A stretch of DNA of 64,000 bases from Schlesneria paludicola DSM 18645 (GCA_945876035.1 CAMCMU010000011.1:40562-104561); one strand, 5' to 3'; shown: positions 10,645 to 20,778, counted from the first letter of the stretch. Notes: generated by a model not told the origin, from the sequence alone. Program-made: numbers and translations.

Positions 10645-12858
10645 TCATGGCGATGTCACGAGAGGCAAGACGGCTATGCGTTCGGCAAGGACCGTGATCG
10701 GAACCGACTTGAAGGCGGGGGTACGTGATCGGGGATCGGACGATCGGGGAACAAGAACGTTGCATTCGGGATAGTACATCGCCACGTTGCCTGGTCGTAT
10801 TTTTTCAAACGACGTCGCAATGACTCGACGCATCTCCCCCGCCGAACTCTTCACTGTGACGAGTTGCCCCGATTGCAGACGCCATCGTGACAGGTCGTCG
10901 GGATGCATCAAGATCACGTGCCGCGATTCAATTCCGCGATAAAGATCATACTCTTCATACACGACCGTATTGAACTGACCTTCGCTGCGGATCGTCATCA
11001 GTCGGAGTTGGTTCGGCTCACCCACCAGTTCCGGCAGAGCATGAGTTCGCAACTGGGCACGTCCGGTCTTGGTCGGGAATTGAGGCGTATAAAAAGTGCG
11101 TCCGGCAAGTTGAAACTCCTTTTTTGTTTCGTCGATGTCACTGATTTCCTCAAAGCCCGGAACAACCTTCGCAATCGCTTCACGGATGCGGTTTGCGTTT
11201 TGCATCGATCGCCAATCAATGGGGCCTTGATCGCCCAACACGCCACTCGCAATGCGGCAGATGATTTCGATCTCGCTTCTCGGCCCGACGTGACGGGGTG
11301 GGCCACCGTCACTCAGTCGGATGAAATTGAACATCGATTCCTGCGTCGTCGATTGCGGTTCCTCGTCACGAGCCAATACCGGCAGGATCAGGGTCTCGTC
11401 GGCGAGGCCCTGTGCGTGGCCCGTGTTGAGTGTCGTGTTGAGATACACGAGCATCTCCAGTTGTTCCAGCGACGTCTTCGCGAAGGTGGCATCGGGGTTG
11501 GAGCCGTACAGGTTCCCGCCGAGACAGAAGCCGAACTTCAGTTCCTTCCGGCTGGAAGCCTCCATGCAGGCCAGCGTGTCGAGTCCGGCGGTCGTCGGAA
11601 GTTGCAGTCCGAAATGGGATTGCAGCCGCTCGAAAATCGCCTCCTTCAATTTCGGAGTCACTCCCATCGAGCCGATTCCCTGCACGTTGGAGTGACCTCG
11701 AATCGGTAGCAGACCCGCGTTCGGTCGCCCGACCATGCCTCGCAACAGTGCCAGATTGGCGATCGCTTCGACATTCTCGACACCATGCGCATGATGCGTG
11801 ATTCCCATCGTCCACGTGAAGACCACGTTCTCCGCCGCCGCATAGCGCGTGGCAATCGCTTGGATGGCTTGCGGGCCGACCCCTGCCTTGCGATAGATGT
11901 CGTCCCAATCATGAGCGGCTAGACTCGCCTGTAGTTCGGGCCAGTGGTCACAGTATTTCGTCAGGAATTCCTCGTCGTGTGCCTGCATCTCGACGATCCG
12001 CTTCGCCACACCCGTCAGCAGTGCGAGATCACCGCCGATGTGAGGCTGCACATACAACGAAGCAATCTTCGTTCCGAACAACAAACTGAAGGGATCGCTC
12101 GGGACACTGAAATTGACGAGCCCCGTTTCGACGATCGGGTTGATGACGACCACTTGGCCACCTGTGCGGCGAATATGTTTGAGCGTGGACATCAGACGCG
12201 GATGATTGCTCGCCGGATTCCCGCCGATGATGAACACCAGATCCGCGCGGTCGACATCCTCCAACACCAATGTGGCCGTTCCCGTCCCGAGAACACTGCT
12301 CAACCCAACACCGCTCGCCTGATGACAATAGAAACTGCAATTATTGACGTTATTCGTACCAAACACGCGGGCGAAAACTTGCAACAAAAATCCCGCCTCA
12401 TTCGAACTGCGACCGCTGAAGTACCAAAACGAGTCATCGGGCGCAATGCCCTGGAGCTTGCCAATGATCTTGGCAAACGCCTCATCCCACGTGATCGGCT
12501 GATAGTAGTTCTCGCCCTTGCGATGCAGCATCGGTTGAGTTAACCGTCCGCTCGTCTCAAGCTCTCTGGGCGAGAAGGACTGCAGTTGCGGGATCGAATA
12601 CGTTTGGAAAAACTCCGGAGTGATCGCCCCCTGCATGTCGGCGACCATTGCCTGCAACGACTTTTTGCAGACCTCGGGAAAGACCCCTCGTTCGTTGACC
12701 ATCCCCCCCTGCTGCCCTCCCATGCCGAGGGCACAGGTCTTGCAGGCATTCTTCGACCGCATCGCCTTCCACAATTTCCAAAACCCACCGGCTTCACGCG
12801 CCTTGCGAAACGCGTAAAGCATTGCAGGCCAGCCACCACCGGTTTTGACTTTTCGCAT
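10645..12858 (-). CDS. FdhF/YdeP-family molybdopterin oxidoreductase
   Basis: 737 aa, large molybdenum enzyme related to formate dehydrogenase H and E. coli YdeP, which is linked to acid resistance. Cys39 and Cys42 (NACKTCALGMGGQQ) begin the family's unusual cluster site. The molybdopterin domains show FSGRSSNEAGFLLQ, the NCSFYCHQASGVGL active-site region, FIIGGNPASNHPR and, near the C-terminus, the dinucleotide-binding fold (HPDDLSRWRLQSGQ). No Tat leader is present, so it is probably cytoplasmic. No FdhD or cofactor genes lie nearby. The physiological substrate cannot be told from sequence. Confidence 0.9.
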   Translation of the reverse strand: MRKVKTGGGWPAMLYAFRKAREAGGFWKLWKAMRSKNACKTCALGMGGQQGGMVNERGVFPEVCKKSLQAMVADMQGAITPEFFQTYSIPQLQSFSPRELETSGRLTQPMLHRKGENYYQPITWDEAFAKIIGKLQGIAPDDSFWYFSGRSSNEAGFLLQVFARVFGTNNVNNCSFYCHQASGVGLSSVLGTGTATLVLEDVDRADLVFIIGGNPASNHPRLMSTLKHIRRTGGQVVVINPIVETGLVNFSVPSDPFSLLFGTKIASLYVQPHIGGDLALLTGVAKRIVEMQAHDEEFLTKYCDHWPELQASLAAHDWDDIYRKAGVGPQAIQAIATRYAAAENVVFTWTMGITHHAHGVENVEAIANLALLRGMVGRPNAGLLPIRGHSNVQGIGSMGVTPKLKEAIFERLQSHFGLQLPTTAGLDTLACMEASSRKELKFGFCLGGNLYGSNPDATFAKTSLEQLEMLVYLNTTLNTGHAQGLADETLILPVLARDEEPQSTTQESMFNFIRLSDGGPPRHVGPRSEIEIICRIASGVLGDQGPIDWRSMQNANRIREAIAKVVPGFEEISDIDETKKEFQLAGRTFYTPQFPTKTGRAQLRTHALPELVGEPNQLRLMTIRSEGQFNTVVYEEYDLYRGIESRHVILMHPDDLSRWRLQSGQLVTVKSSAGEMRRVIATSFEKIRPGNVAMYYPECNVLVPRSSDPRSRTPAFKSVPITVLAERIAVLPLVTSP

Positions 12859-13121
12859 CAGAAGGAGACCTCTTCGTCAAAGAACAATTCCTCGGTACAC
12901 ACGTCACGAAGGACGCCGTAGCCCGCACGATCCGTAATTGTAGAAGTGGCCGCGAGCCACCTCAACCGCAATCTTGGGGAAGTTTCTCTAACGCCGTTGA
13001 AGCAGTTTCGATCCTTCCGCGATTTCCTCACAATTCCTCCCGCGGCAAAAACGCAGAGGTCATCACCACGTGCGGGATCGAGGGGAGTCGCCGACCGCGA
13101 CACCTACGCAGGAAAACACTC

Positions 13122-13138
13122 CTCGAAAAGTTCTCGAG
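13122..13138 (-). terminator. Weak hairpin after the lipid operon
   Basis: CTCGA/TCGAG arms around a 7-nt loop, 19 nt past the DUF1295 stop on the minus strand and followed within 4 nt by GTTTT. Short stem, so only a possible terminator. Confidence 0.25.
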
Positions 13139-13156
13139 ATTGAACGTCTGGCCAGT

Positions 13157-13990
13157 TCACTCCCGGGTGGATCCCGATCCAAACTCGCGAACGCGGCGTG
13201 ACACAATTTGTGGCGGCCACGGAAAGAAGGAACTGGTGCGTGTTTGATAGGCCGCATACTCAGGACGACGGTCGATAATCGTCTTCTCCAGCAGTGTCAC
13301 TCCGGATACCTTGAGCAACAAAAACGACATCAGTAGCGGACTGACGATTGTCCACGCCGCGCCACCGGCGAGGGCGATGATGTACAAGCCCCACCAGACG
13401 CAGAAGTCACCAAAGTAATTCGGATGTCGAGTCAGCCGCCAGAGGCCGCGGTCCAGGACTCGGCCAGCGTTTTGCGGATCCGCTTGAAATCGGGCCATCT
13501 GAAAATCGCCGACCGCTTCAAAGGTCAGCCCGATGCACCATAAGACGATGCCGATCAGGTCGAACCAACCGCGAGGAATCGTTGATGCCGTGACCAACGC
13601 CGCTTGAATTGGCATCGAGACAATCCACAGGATGAGGCCCTGCAATAGAAAAACCGTCAACAAACTGATCCACCAAAAATGTGGGCCATGATTTTCTCGC
13701 ATCGCGCGATAGCGGCGATCTTCAAGGTGGCCCCAATTGCGCCACAGCAGGTACAGCGACAGCCGCAAACCCCAGACTGTCGTCAACGTGACGAGCCACC
13801 ACGATCGCTCGAACACTGGTGCCCGGGGAGTCGATGCCAGTGCAAACCACGTCACGAGGACGAAACCTGTTCCCCAAAACGGATCGACGACGCTGGCATC
13901 GCGACGTATGAGGCTCAGCAACCACAAACAGGTCATCGTGGCCATCACAAGCAGCAGCGAACTCAGCAGCAGCATCGTCAAGGGCATCAT
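13157..13990 (-). CDS. DUF1295 (steroid 5-alpha-reductase-like) membrane protein
   Basis: 277 aa, about seven hydrophobic segments starting at residue 1. The C-terminal half has GLWRLTRHPNYFGDFCVWWG, the signature of the DUF1295/isoprenylcysteine-methyltransferase and steroid-reductase membrane fold, which handles lipid substrates with NADPH or SAM. Its ATG overlaps the preceding methyltransferase stop as ATGA. It is the last gene of the seven-gene operon and probably performs a late reduction or modification of an unsaturated lipid; this role is inferred from context. Confidence 0.85.
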   Translation of the reverse strand: MMPLTMLLLSSLLLVMATMTCLWLLSLIRRDASVVDPFWGTGFVLVTWFALASTPRAPVFERSWWLVTLTTVWGLRLSLYLLWRNWGHLEDRRYRAMRENHGPHFWWISLLTVFLLQGLILWIVSMPIQAALVTASTIPRGWFDLIGIVLWCIGLTFEAVGDFQMARFQADPQNAGRVLDRGLWRLTRHPNYFGDFCVWWGLYIIALAGGAAWTIVSPLLMSFLLLKVSGVTLLEKTIIDRRPEYAAYQTRTSSFFPWPPQIVSRRVREFGSGSTRE

Positions 13991-15042
13991 GGTTTCTCAC
14001 GGGTCTGCTGTAACAGAGAATGTGACACGAACCATTCACTCCCGCCGGCGTAGCCGAAGAGTTCCGCCACCGCGAGAAAGAACAGACGCCAGCGGTAAAA
14101 CCAACGTCGAGCTGAGTCGCGGCCGTAGGTCGCTTCCAGAATCGGCAAGACCTCTGTGCGGTGAGCATCCAGATTCGCGAGCCAGGCTTCGGAGGTCCGT
14201 TGATAATTGGTGCCGGACCAACGCCATTGCCGCACAACGGTCAGATGCCGATCGAACTGTCGCAACATGTTCTCGCTGGGCATCAAGCCGCCGGTAAAGA
14301 AATAACGGCCCATCCAGTTCGCGTCGCCCTCCGTTTCAAACGGATACGCGAATTGCCGATGGCAAAAATGGTGTACGAACAGTTTTCCGTCTGGCTTCAG
14401 CCACGATGCAACCTGCTCCAGCAACTGCTCATAGTTCCGCATATGTTCGAACATCTCGACGGAGACGATCCGATCAAAGTGGCTCGGCTCAGCGACGAAC
14501 TGATTCATATCGGCAGTGATGATCTGCAAATTCGTCAGTCGGCGTGAGGCCGCTTCTGTTTCGATGAATCGCCGTTGCGAAGCGGAGTTGGAGATCGCCA
14601 CGATCCGACTGTTGCGAAACCGCTCGGCGATCCACAGCGACAGCGAACCCCAGCCACAACCGAGCTCCAAAATCGTCTGACCATCGGCAAGATCAGCGCG
14701 TTCACAGGTGATCGCCAGTGATGCGGCTTCGGCCTCCGCCAACAAGATCTCCGCTGTCGGCCAAAAACAGGAGCTGTATTTGCGATGCGGCCCGAGAACT
14801 GCTGCGAAAAACTCTGGCGGCAATTCGTAATGCTGCTCGTTGGCTTTTTCAGGAACAGGTGCAATCGGCCCCGACCGCATCGACTCGACGAGTGCCGAAA
14901 TCGTCCCTGAATTGGTGATTTTCTGGCCGCGATCGCAGCCGCGCAGACGTTGCGCGCACAACTGACGAATGGCCGCGCGCGTGATCGCATCCGGGACCCA
15001 CCCGCGTTCTACGGCATCAAGGCTCAAGGACAGCAGACTCAT
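13987..15042 (-). CDS. SAM-dependent methyltransferase, CFA/coclaurine-NMT-like
   Basis: 351 aa from the ATG at 15042, which overlaps the upstream stop as ATGA; the GTG at 15054 is an alternative. The N-terminal third is helical; YELPPEFFAAVLGPHRKYSSCFW precedes the Rossmann core with motif I ILELGCGWGSLSLWIAERF, then SVEMFEHMRN and LFVHHFCHR. This is the second, non-identical member of the cyclopropane-fatty-acid-synthase superfamily in the operon. It keeps the Cys, Glu and His equivalents that its neighbour has partly lost. Substrate unknown; probably a membrane-lipid acyl chain or a pathway intermediate. Confidence 0.87.
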   Translation of the reverse strand: MSLLSLSLDAVERGWVPDAITRAAIRQLCAQRLRGCDRGQKITNSGTISALVESMRSGPIAPVPEKANEQHYELPPEFFAAVLGPHRKYSSCFWPTAEILLAEAEAASLAITCERADLADGQTILELGCGWGSLSLWIAERFRNSRIVAISNSASQRRFIETEAASRRLTNLQIITADMNQFVAEPSHFDRIVSVEMFEHMRNYEQLLEQVASWLKPDGKLFVHHFCHRQFAYPFETEGDANWMGRYFFTGGLMPSENMLRQFDRHLTVVRQWRWSGTNYQRTSEAWLANLDAHRTEVLPILEATYGRDSARRWFYRWRLFFLAVAELFGYAGGSEWFVSHSLLQQTREKP

Positions 15043-16355
15043 AACGGACACCACTCCGCCGCACGGCGGCCAATGTGGATCGGATCGCGTTGGCAGAGAG
15101 GTTTGTCAAATTGAATTTGCACAACGCCGGTGTAACGTTCTTCGAATGCCGCCTCACAATAACTCAGGTAATAATCCCACATCCGAATGAACCTGTGGGG
15201 ATAACCCAGAGCGAGCACATCCGTCACTCGTGCGTGAAATCGTTGCCTCCATTCTCGCAGAGTCTGAGCGTAATGCATGCCGAAGTCCTCGGCATGAACA
15301 AACCGCAAATCGGTCGCACGGGCCGTTGATTCCAGTATCGAACTTATGGACGGCAGGCAACCGCCGGGAAAGACGTAGCGTTGAATGAAATCGACAGACC
15401 GCAAATACTGCGCGTATCGTCGATCGGGCATCACGATCCCTTGTAGTACGAATGTCCCACCCGGCTGAAGCAGTTCGCTGCACTTACCAAAGTAATTGTC
15501 GAAGTAGCGATGCCCGACCGCTTCGATCATCTCCACTGAGACGAGCTTGTCAAACTGACCGGTCAGGTCGCGATAGTCCTGCAGCAACAACGTCACACGA
15601 TCCGATAACCCGGCGTCGACGATGCGTTGCTGAGCCACATCAAACTGCTGCTGCGAGATCGTCGTCGTTGTGACTCGGGAGCCGTATTTGACGGCCGCAT
15701 GAATCGCGAGACCGCCCCAGCCGGTGCCAATCTCCAGCAGATGATCGTTCGGCTGCAGATCAAGCTTGCGGCAGATACGGTCCATTTTTTCCAGCGATGC
15801 GTCGTGGAGAGTACTCGTCGGCGTCAGAAAAATGCCGCTTGAATACGACAGTGTTTCGTCGAGCATCAGCCGAAAGAATTCATTCCCTAAATCGTAATGC
15901 GCCCGAATGTTTCGCTGGCTCCCCGACCGACTATTCGCGTGCCAACTGTGGTACAGCCGATGGAACAGCTTGGTGATTCGCGACAGACCGCGTTCGAGTT
16001 GATCCGTTATCGGAAGGTTTCGCAAGAAAATCCGAAAGAACGCCGTCAAGTCGTCACAGTCCCAGTCACCGCGGAGATACGACTCGGCGACGGACAAGCT
16101 TCCGCCGAGGACCGCGTGCCGGTAGAAGCTCGGATTGCGCACATCGAGACGTGCCTGCACATCGCCTCCCAGGCCAAGCGTGGTCGATCCCGACGAATCG
16201 GTTATCTGGATTGTTCCGCCACGCAGACACCCCAACTTCTGGACGAGCAATCGCCGCGCGAATCGATTCACATAACCCCGATTCGCCGACACGGGAGTGG
16301 AATCGTGATCGTCCGAGGGGACCTTTGAATGTTTGAAAGCGAACACAGTACTCAT
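15039..16355 (-). CDS. Cyclopropane-fatty-acyl-phospholipid synthase-like methyltransferase
   Basis: 438 aa. Family members add a methylene or methyl group from SAM to a double bond of a membrane phospholipid acyl chain. The N-terminal lipid-binding domain is followed by [20 protein letters not shown] motif [25 protein letters not shown] and LLLQDYRDL. Of the residues that hold the bicarbonate base in E. coli Cfa (Cys139, Glu239, His266, Tyr317), Glu (278) and the YYL Tyr remain, but Cys is Ser173 and His is Gln305. That suggests methylation without ring closure, as in tuberculostearate or furan-fatty-acid pathways. It overlaps both neighbours by ATGA. Confidence 0.92.
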   Translation of the reverse strand: MSTVFAFKHSKVPSDDHDSTPVSANRGYVNRFARRLLVQKLGCLRGGTIQITDSSGSTTLGLGGDVQARLDVRNPSFYRHAVLGGSLSVAESYLRGDWDCDDLTAFFRIFLRNLPITDQLERGLSRITKLFHRLYHSWHANSRSGSQRNIRAHYDLGNEFFRLMLDETLSYSSGIFLTPTSTLHDASLEKMDRICRKLDLQPNDHLLEIGTGWGGLAIHAAVKYGSRVTTTTISQQQFDVAQQRIVDAGLSDRVTLLLQDYRDLTGQFDKLVSVEMIEAVGHRYFDNYFGKCSELLQPGGTFVLQGIVMPDRRYAQYLRSVDFIQRYVFPGGCLPSISSILESTARATDLRFVHAEDFGMHYAQTLREWRQRFHARVTDVLALGYPHRFIRMWDYYLSYCEAAFEERYTGVVQIQFDKPLCQRDPIHIGRRAAEWCPL

Positions 16356-17203
16356 GGCGTCGAATTCTTCGAGGGTGAAAATTCAGGATTAGACACAGTC
16401 GCGATGGAGACGGTTTGTCCCGGATGCGGCACAACAGGGACTTGCTTGATCCACAGCCGCAACGCTTGCCAATAAATGCCGACGAAGATCTGTATCGTGA
16501 TCAGCGGGTATCGCAACAACATCCGCGTCAGCTGCCACTGCGTCATCGGCCGTTGTTGCAAAGCCAACGTCGCATCGAATTGCTTGCTGCGGTCCACGTA
16601 GTTTTCGATCGAGACCATCAGCCGTTTGCCTGGTTCAGTGACCCGCCAACGATACGTCATGTTCATCGGAAAAAATGGCGAAACGTGAAACTCCTTAGAG
16701 TGCTCAAATCGCCCGGTCCGCGGCCGCTCCGTTTTGCGCCCTTGTTTGTCATCGCTTTCGGCTGAGACACCGGCCCCACCGACAAAGTTTAGCACGTAGC
16801 TGTGCTTCTCGTTCCACGGCGTGTTGTTGACTTCCGCGACAACGCATTCGACTCTCTCGCCAGACGCATCGAAGCAGAAATAGAAGCTGACCGGATTCAT
16901 ACCGAATCCGAAGTACCGAAAGTTGGTCAGCAATCCGATCGGCCCGACAAGACACTGTCCCGTCCGTTGCTGCACCAACTCGCGGACGCAGTCGGCCAGT
17001 GGACGAACCGCATCGCCCATGTAGTCGGCGCGCCGAAACCAAGCGATCGCCGGCCAGCGAGTTGACCAGCAGCCACGACGTCCGAACAACGAATCCAATT
17101 CGGAGAGATCCACGAAAGCCAGAAACAACCGGTATCGAAACGAATGCTCGACCGGAGTAAGTCGCTGATGCCGCACCACGCCTTCATAAAGGCAACTTCT
17201 CAT
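16352..17203 (-). CDS. DUF1365 family protein
   Basis: 283 aa from the ATG at 17203, which overlaps the upstream stop as ATGA; the longer open frame to 17284 has no ribosome site. Starts with [14 protein letters not shown] and contains [50 protein letters not shown] and [11 protein letters not shown], all typical of DUF1365. The biochemical role is unknown. The family is almost always encoded between an FAD oxidoreductase and a cyclopropane-synthase-like gene, as here, and is assumed to act on the same lipid. Confidence 0.92.
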   Translation of the reverse strand: MRSCLYEGVVRHQRLTPVEHSFRYRLFLAFVDLSELDSLFGRRGCWSTRWPAIAWFRRADYMGDAVRPLADCVRELVQQRTGQCLVGPIGLLTNFRYFGFGMNPVSFYFCFDASGERVECVVAEVNNTPWNEKHSYVLNFVGGAGVSAESDDKQGRKTERPRTGRFEHSKEFHVSPFFPMNMTYRWRVTEPGKRLMVSIENYVDRSKQFDATLALQQRPMTQWQLTRMLLRYPLITIQIFVGIYWQALRLWIKQVPVVPHPGQTVSIATVSNPEFSPSKNSTP

Positions 17204-18477
17204 GTGCTCGCCTCCTGAGGCAGGAGCGCGTCGCAAACTCGCAGGGCACTGACCACGCCATCTTCGTGGAAGCCGTTGCCCCAATAGGCTCCACAGTATG
17301 AGGTCCGATTGACGTTAATCAGTTCGTGATGCCGAGCCTGCGCGGCGGCTCTGCGAACAGTGAAGATTGGATGGTGGTACTCGAATCGCCGCAGTACCTT
17401 CGCCGGGTCAATCTGCTTATCACTGTTGAGCGTCACGTTAAAAACGTGCTTTGATTGAAGATGCTGAAGCAGATTCATTTGATAAGTCACGGTGGCCGCC
17501 CCCAAGGCCTCCGTGTTGTTCCATCGCTGACCGGTGAGGCGATAATTCCAACTGGCCCAAGCATGTCGTCGCTTCGGCAACACCGACCTGTCGGTATGCA
17601 AGACCGCGATGTTGCGTTCATACGGAAACTCCGACAATACCTCTCGCTCAACAGTCGTCGGATCGGAAAGCGACCGCAACGCTTGATCGCTATGACAGGC
17701 AAAAACAAGGTGATCGAAACATTCTGAGGGGCCTCCCTGTGGCTTAACGCAGATCATTTCCGGAGATCGAATCACCTGTTGAATTGGCGTCTTGAGGCGA
17801 ACGCAATCGTGAAACCGTTTGGCCATTTTCACAACATACGTCCGCGAACCACCGTCAATCACGCGCCACGTCGGTCGATGGCGAATGCTGAGCAAGCCGT
17901 GATTACGATAGAACTCAACAATAAATCGGATCGGAAAGTTTTCAAACGTCCCGACCGGGCATGACCAAATCGCAGCACCCATCGGCAGCAAATAATATTC
18001 GGCAAACTCACGCGAATAGTGCTGCTTTGCGAGAAACTCGCCGACCGTTGTCTCGTGCGTCGCAGGCCGACTCAGAATCAACTCTGGCGTTTCACGATTG
18101 AAACGCAGGATGTCTCGCAACATCCGATAAAAGCGGGGACGCAGCAAGTTGCGCCGTTGAGCAAAAAGTCCATTCAAAGACGAGCCGTTGTACTCCAAAT
18201 TCGCCGTATCGCATCGCACGCTGAAACTCATCGATGTCGGACGCGACGGGACACCGAGTTCGTTCAATAATTGTACAAAATTTGGGTACGTCCGATCGTT
18301 GAAGACAATGAACCCGGTGTCGATCACCTGCCGCTCCCCTTGAACTTCGACATCGACCGTCTGCGTGTGTCCACCCAAATAATCATTGGCCTCAAACACC
18401 GTGATGTCATGCCATGGGCTCAGCCGATACGCCGCCGTCAGACCGGAAATTCCAGCTCCAATAATCGCGATCTTCAT
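17200..18477 (-). CDS. FAD-dependent amine-oxidase-type oxidoreductase
   Basis: 425 aa flavoprotein. The dinucleotide motif [17 protein letters not shown] starts at residue 3, followed by [13 protein letters not shown], which binds FAD ribose. [15 protein letters not shown] and the middle region match the family paired with DUF1365 and CFA-like enzymes; such proteins desaturate or reduce methylated acyl chains in branched and furan fatty-acid pathways. The ending [16 protein letters not shown] is the usual FAD-closing segment. It starts 14 nt after the PQQ-like gene and overlaps DUF1365. The precise reaction is inferred. Confidence 0.9.
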   Translation of the reverse strand: MKIAIIGAGISGLTAAYRLSPWHDITVFEANDYLGGHTQTVDVEVQGERQVIDTGFIVFNDRTYPNFVQLLNELGVPSRPTSMSFSVRCDTANLEYNGSSLNGLFAQRRNLLRPRFYRMLRDILRFNRETPELILSRPATHETTVGEFLAKQHYSREFAEYYLLPMGAAIWSCPVGTFENFPIRFIVEFYRNHGLLSIRHRPTWRVIDGGSRTYVVKMAKRFHDCVRLKTPIQQVIRSPEMICVKPQGGPSECFDHLVFACHSDQALRSLSDPTTVEREVLSEFPYERNIAVLHTDRSVLPKRRHAWASWNYRLTGQRWNNTEALGAATVTYQMNLLQHLQSKHVFNVTLNSDKQIDPAKVLRRFEYHHPIFTVRRAAAQARHHELINVNRTSYCGAYWGNGFHEDGVVSALRVCDALLPQEAST

Positions 18478-18491
18478 GACAGCTGCGTCCT

Positions 18492-19775
18492 CTACTCAGG
18501 CGGGGCGGACCAACGAAAGACCGCCACACCATTCAGGTCACGCACAAAAACCTCGTCCCCGCAAACGGCCAAGTGGGCCCAGGTCGGTGAATCGCTGATG
18601 TGCCGCTGACCAAGCAGCTCAAACTTTTCCGGATTCGCCCGGATGAGCAACAGATCACCGCGTTCATCGAGCGCCAATATTTTTGGGCCTTGGGCGACCA
18701 AGCTCCAGTACTTGCCGAACGGCTGAGTGATCCAACGCTCTTTGCCGGTCGCGAGTTCAATGCAAGCGAAACGCCCGTTTTTCAGATGCGTATAAATGTG
18801 GCGGTCGATAACGACCGGTGTGGACATGTACCCCTGCACTTTGTTAGTCCAGCGTTCGGTCACCGAGATTGTCTTGCCGGCGGTGGATGCCGCGTCGCTC
18901 TGGGTCAGATCGAACAACCAAGATTTTCCGCCATAGCTGCTGGTGAAGACCGCATCGCCGACCACCAGCGGCGTGAGGATATTCATGCCGCGAAAGGCTT
19001 CGATTTTTTGCGACCAAAGTTCCATGCCGGTGGCCTCCTCAACGCCTACGAGTTTGTCGCGTGTCTGCACGAGGAACTGCGACTGTCCCACGATTGTCGC
19101 TTTCAGGGGAGAAGAGAACGCGCTGCCATGCATGCCGCCACTGTCTTGCAGCGATCGCCACACCGTCGCGCCGTTGCGTTTGTTGAGTTTTACGAACGAG
19201 GCGCCAGCTTGAACGTAAACGTTCTCGCCATCGACCAGCGGAGAGGACACGAATCCAAACGTCGGCAACGGCGACTTGAAACGCTCAACAAAATCGACGC
19301 GCCAACGCTCCGTGCCAGTGGTGGTATCGAGGCAGACCAGCACCTCACGGATCCCAGCGACAAACAGCGATTCGCCATCGCAGGCTGGCGTCGCTCGAAT
19401 CCACTCGCCATTCTCTCGGGCAAAGAACGGAACGGATGTCGCTCCGGGCCACGCGGCCGACCACAAAACCGCTCCACCGATTCGAGACAACGCCTGCACG
19501 ACCTCCGTTGTTTTGTCGCGAGTCTCCGTCACGAAGATGCGATCCTCTCCGACAATCGGCCCGGAATAGCTCGGCATCAACTCAACGCGCCATTGTTCAA
19601 CGAGCGTGACCGAGTCGATGCGATCTGGCCAAAGGGGGAGTACCGCCGCTTGCCCATCGCGAGACGGACCGCGCCACTGTGACCACGTGGCGTCGAGGTC
19701 TGATCCACACAAAGTCGGAGGCATTCCAAAGAGACCCGCGACAAACATCGCAAAACCGATTGGGAGTAATCGCAT
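18492..19775 (-). CDS. Exported PQQ-like beta-propeller protein
   Basis: 427 aa from the ATG at 19775 (7 nt after the regulator stop, GAGG before it). Residues 1-25 form a signal peptide (MRLLPIGFAMFVAGLFG). The rest is a series of PQQ/quinoprotein-type blades: WSQWRGPSRDGQA, GTERWRVDFV, GATVWRSL, GMELWSQKI, GKERWITQPFG. No catalytic quinoprotein residues can be identified, so it may be a scaffold or sensor. Its place as the second gene of a light/oxidative lipid operon is not part of the usual gene set and may tie a periplasmic function to it. Confidence 0.85.
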   Translation of the reverse strand: MRLLPIGFAMFVAGLFGMPPTLCGSDLDATWSQWRGPSRDGQAAVLPLWPDRIDSVTLVEQWRVELMPSYSGPIVGEDRIFVTETRDKTTEVVQALSRIGGAVLWSAAWPGATSVPFFARENGEWIRATPACDGESLFVAGIREVLVCLDTTTGTERWRVDFVERFKSPLPTFGFVSSPLVDGENVYVQAGASFVKLNKRNGATVWRSLQDSGGMHGSAFSSPLKATIVGQSQFLVQTRDKLVGVEEATGMELWSQKIEAFRGMNILTPLVVGDAVFTSSYGGKSWLFDLTQSDAASTAGKTISVTERWTNKVQGYMSTPVVIDRHIYTHLKNGRFACIELATGKERWITQPFGKYWSLVAQGPKILALDERGDLLLIRANPEKFELLGQRHISDSPTWAHLAVCGDEVFVRDLNGVAVFRWSAPPE

Positions 19776-19782
19776 AAACGCC

Positions 19783-20667
19783 TCAAGCCTTGTTGCGTGT
19801 CGATTCCGGTTGTCTTCGCCAGGTATGGGCAAAGTCTTCTAGATGCCGCATCGTGTCGCAAAATGCCGAGTAGCGAAGCCGTGTCCGGATCTCGGGTGTG
19901 AGAACCCGGCCACCGACAACAATCGCTGTCTTGGTTTTCATGCCAGTCGTAAACAGTCGATGAAACCCGTCCACGAATGCCGCTTCGTCGGCGATGAATG
20001 AAACGCTTAACCAGAAGAGATCTGGTGAGTGCTTCTCAATCGCCTTCACGATCGAATCGAAAGGGATAGACGTCCCGAGCAACCGCGCATCCCAAGCAGC
20101 CGAGCGCAGCACAATCTCGGCCATCGTGACCGGCAGAATATATTGATCCCCTTCGATCGTCGCTCCCAACGCAACGAAGTTCCGATCGGGGGCGACTTGT
20201 TTGGATCGAAGTTCATGAAGCAGGCGGAGCATCGCCTGACAAGCCGCTCGCTCTTGATAAACCTCCGCTTGGTGACACTCCCACTTTTGGCCGATTTTTC
20301 GAAAGGCGGCAGAAATCACCTCGTCAAAAATCCCGCTCACCGACTCACCCTTCAGAAACAAATCAAAAAAAATCGCGTGACAGGCGAGATCGTTCCCTGC
20401 CAAAAGCGCCTCCGTCAATCGCTCGACGCTTTCTTCGATCCGACCCGCCTTTCGATCCATCGTCGCCGGCATCGATAGGATCCGAGGCTCAACCACGGCG
20501 TGATTCTGTTCGCGAACGAAACGCAATGCCTCCTGAATCGGAATCCGTCGATGGCCGCCTCCGGTCTTGACCGTCTGGAGCATCCCCTGATCGCACCAAC
20601 GCTTGAGCGAAGATTCGCTGACACCAATCGCCACAGCCACTTGCTTCGGAGACAGAAGTCGTTCCAT
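19783..20667 (-). CDS. MerR-type regulator with degenerate B12-binding domain (LitR/CarH-like)
   Basis: 294 aa from the ATG at 20667. Residues 5-50 form a MerR/excisionase helix-turn-helix with the wing GGGHRR. Residues 75-155 match the four-helix cap of CarH/LitR, and 160-285 the Rossmann cobalamin domain (PVTMAEIVLRSAAWDARLLG, LSVSF, IVVGG). In CarH-type light sensors the cap has Wx9EH and the B12 loop DxHxxG. Here these read W129-x9-E139-R140 and D174-Q-Y176-I-L-P179, so the cap His and the axial His are both replaced. It leads the lipid operon and is divergent from SRPBCC and photolyase genes, so it likely autoregulates and controls both. The signal it reads may not be B12. Confidence 0.88.
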   Translation of the reverse strand: MERLLSPKQVAVAIGVSESSLKRWCDQGMLQTVKTGGGHRRIPIQEALRFVREQNHAVVEPRILSMPATMDRKAGRIEESVERLTEALLAGNDLACHAIFFDLFLKGESVSGIFDEVISAAFRKIGQKWECHQAEVYQERAACQAMLRLLHELRSKQVAPDRNFVALGATIEGDQYILPVTMAEIVLRSAAWDARLLGTSIPFDSIVKAIEKHSPDLFWLSVSFIADEAAFVDGFHRLFTTGMKTKTAIVVGGRVLTPEIRTRLRYSAFCDTMRHLEDFAHTWRRQPESTRNKA

Positions 20668-20763
20668 GAGTTCACACGAAAATAAACGAGCGTAAGAAGT
20701 AGTGATCAGCACCAGACTGGCAGCAACCTAACACAACAAACAGGTGAGAGCAACTTTACAATA

Positions 20764-20778
20764 ACGTCCAATACGTCC
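20764..20778. promoter_or_regulatory. Direct repeat ACGTCC, 9-bp period, candidate operator
   Basis: ACGTCC occurs at 20764-20769 and 20773-20778, about 100 nt upstream of the regulator ATG. Spaced direct repeats are the operator form used by CarH-like MerR proteins, but the half-site sequence is not the known one, so this is a weak guess. Confidence 0.2.

Noticed and set aside
10903..11709. 268-codon plus-strand open frame
   Set aside because: Antisense to the molybdopterin oxidoreductase; composition of a shadow reading.
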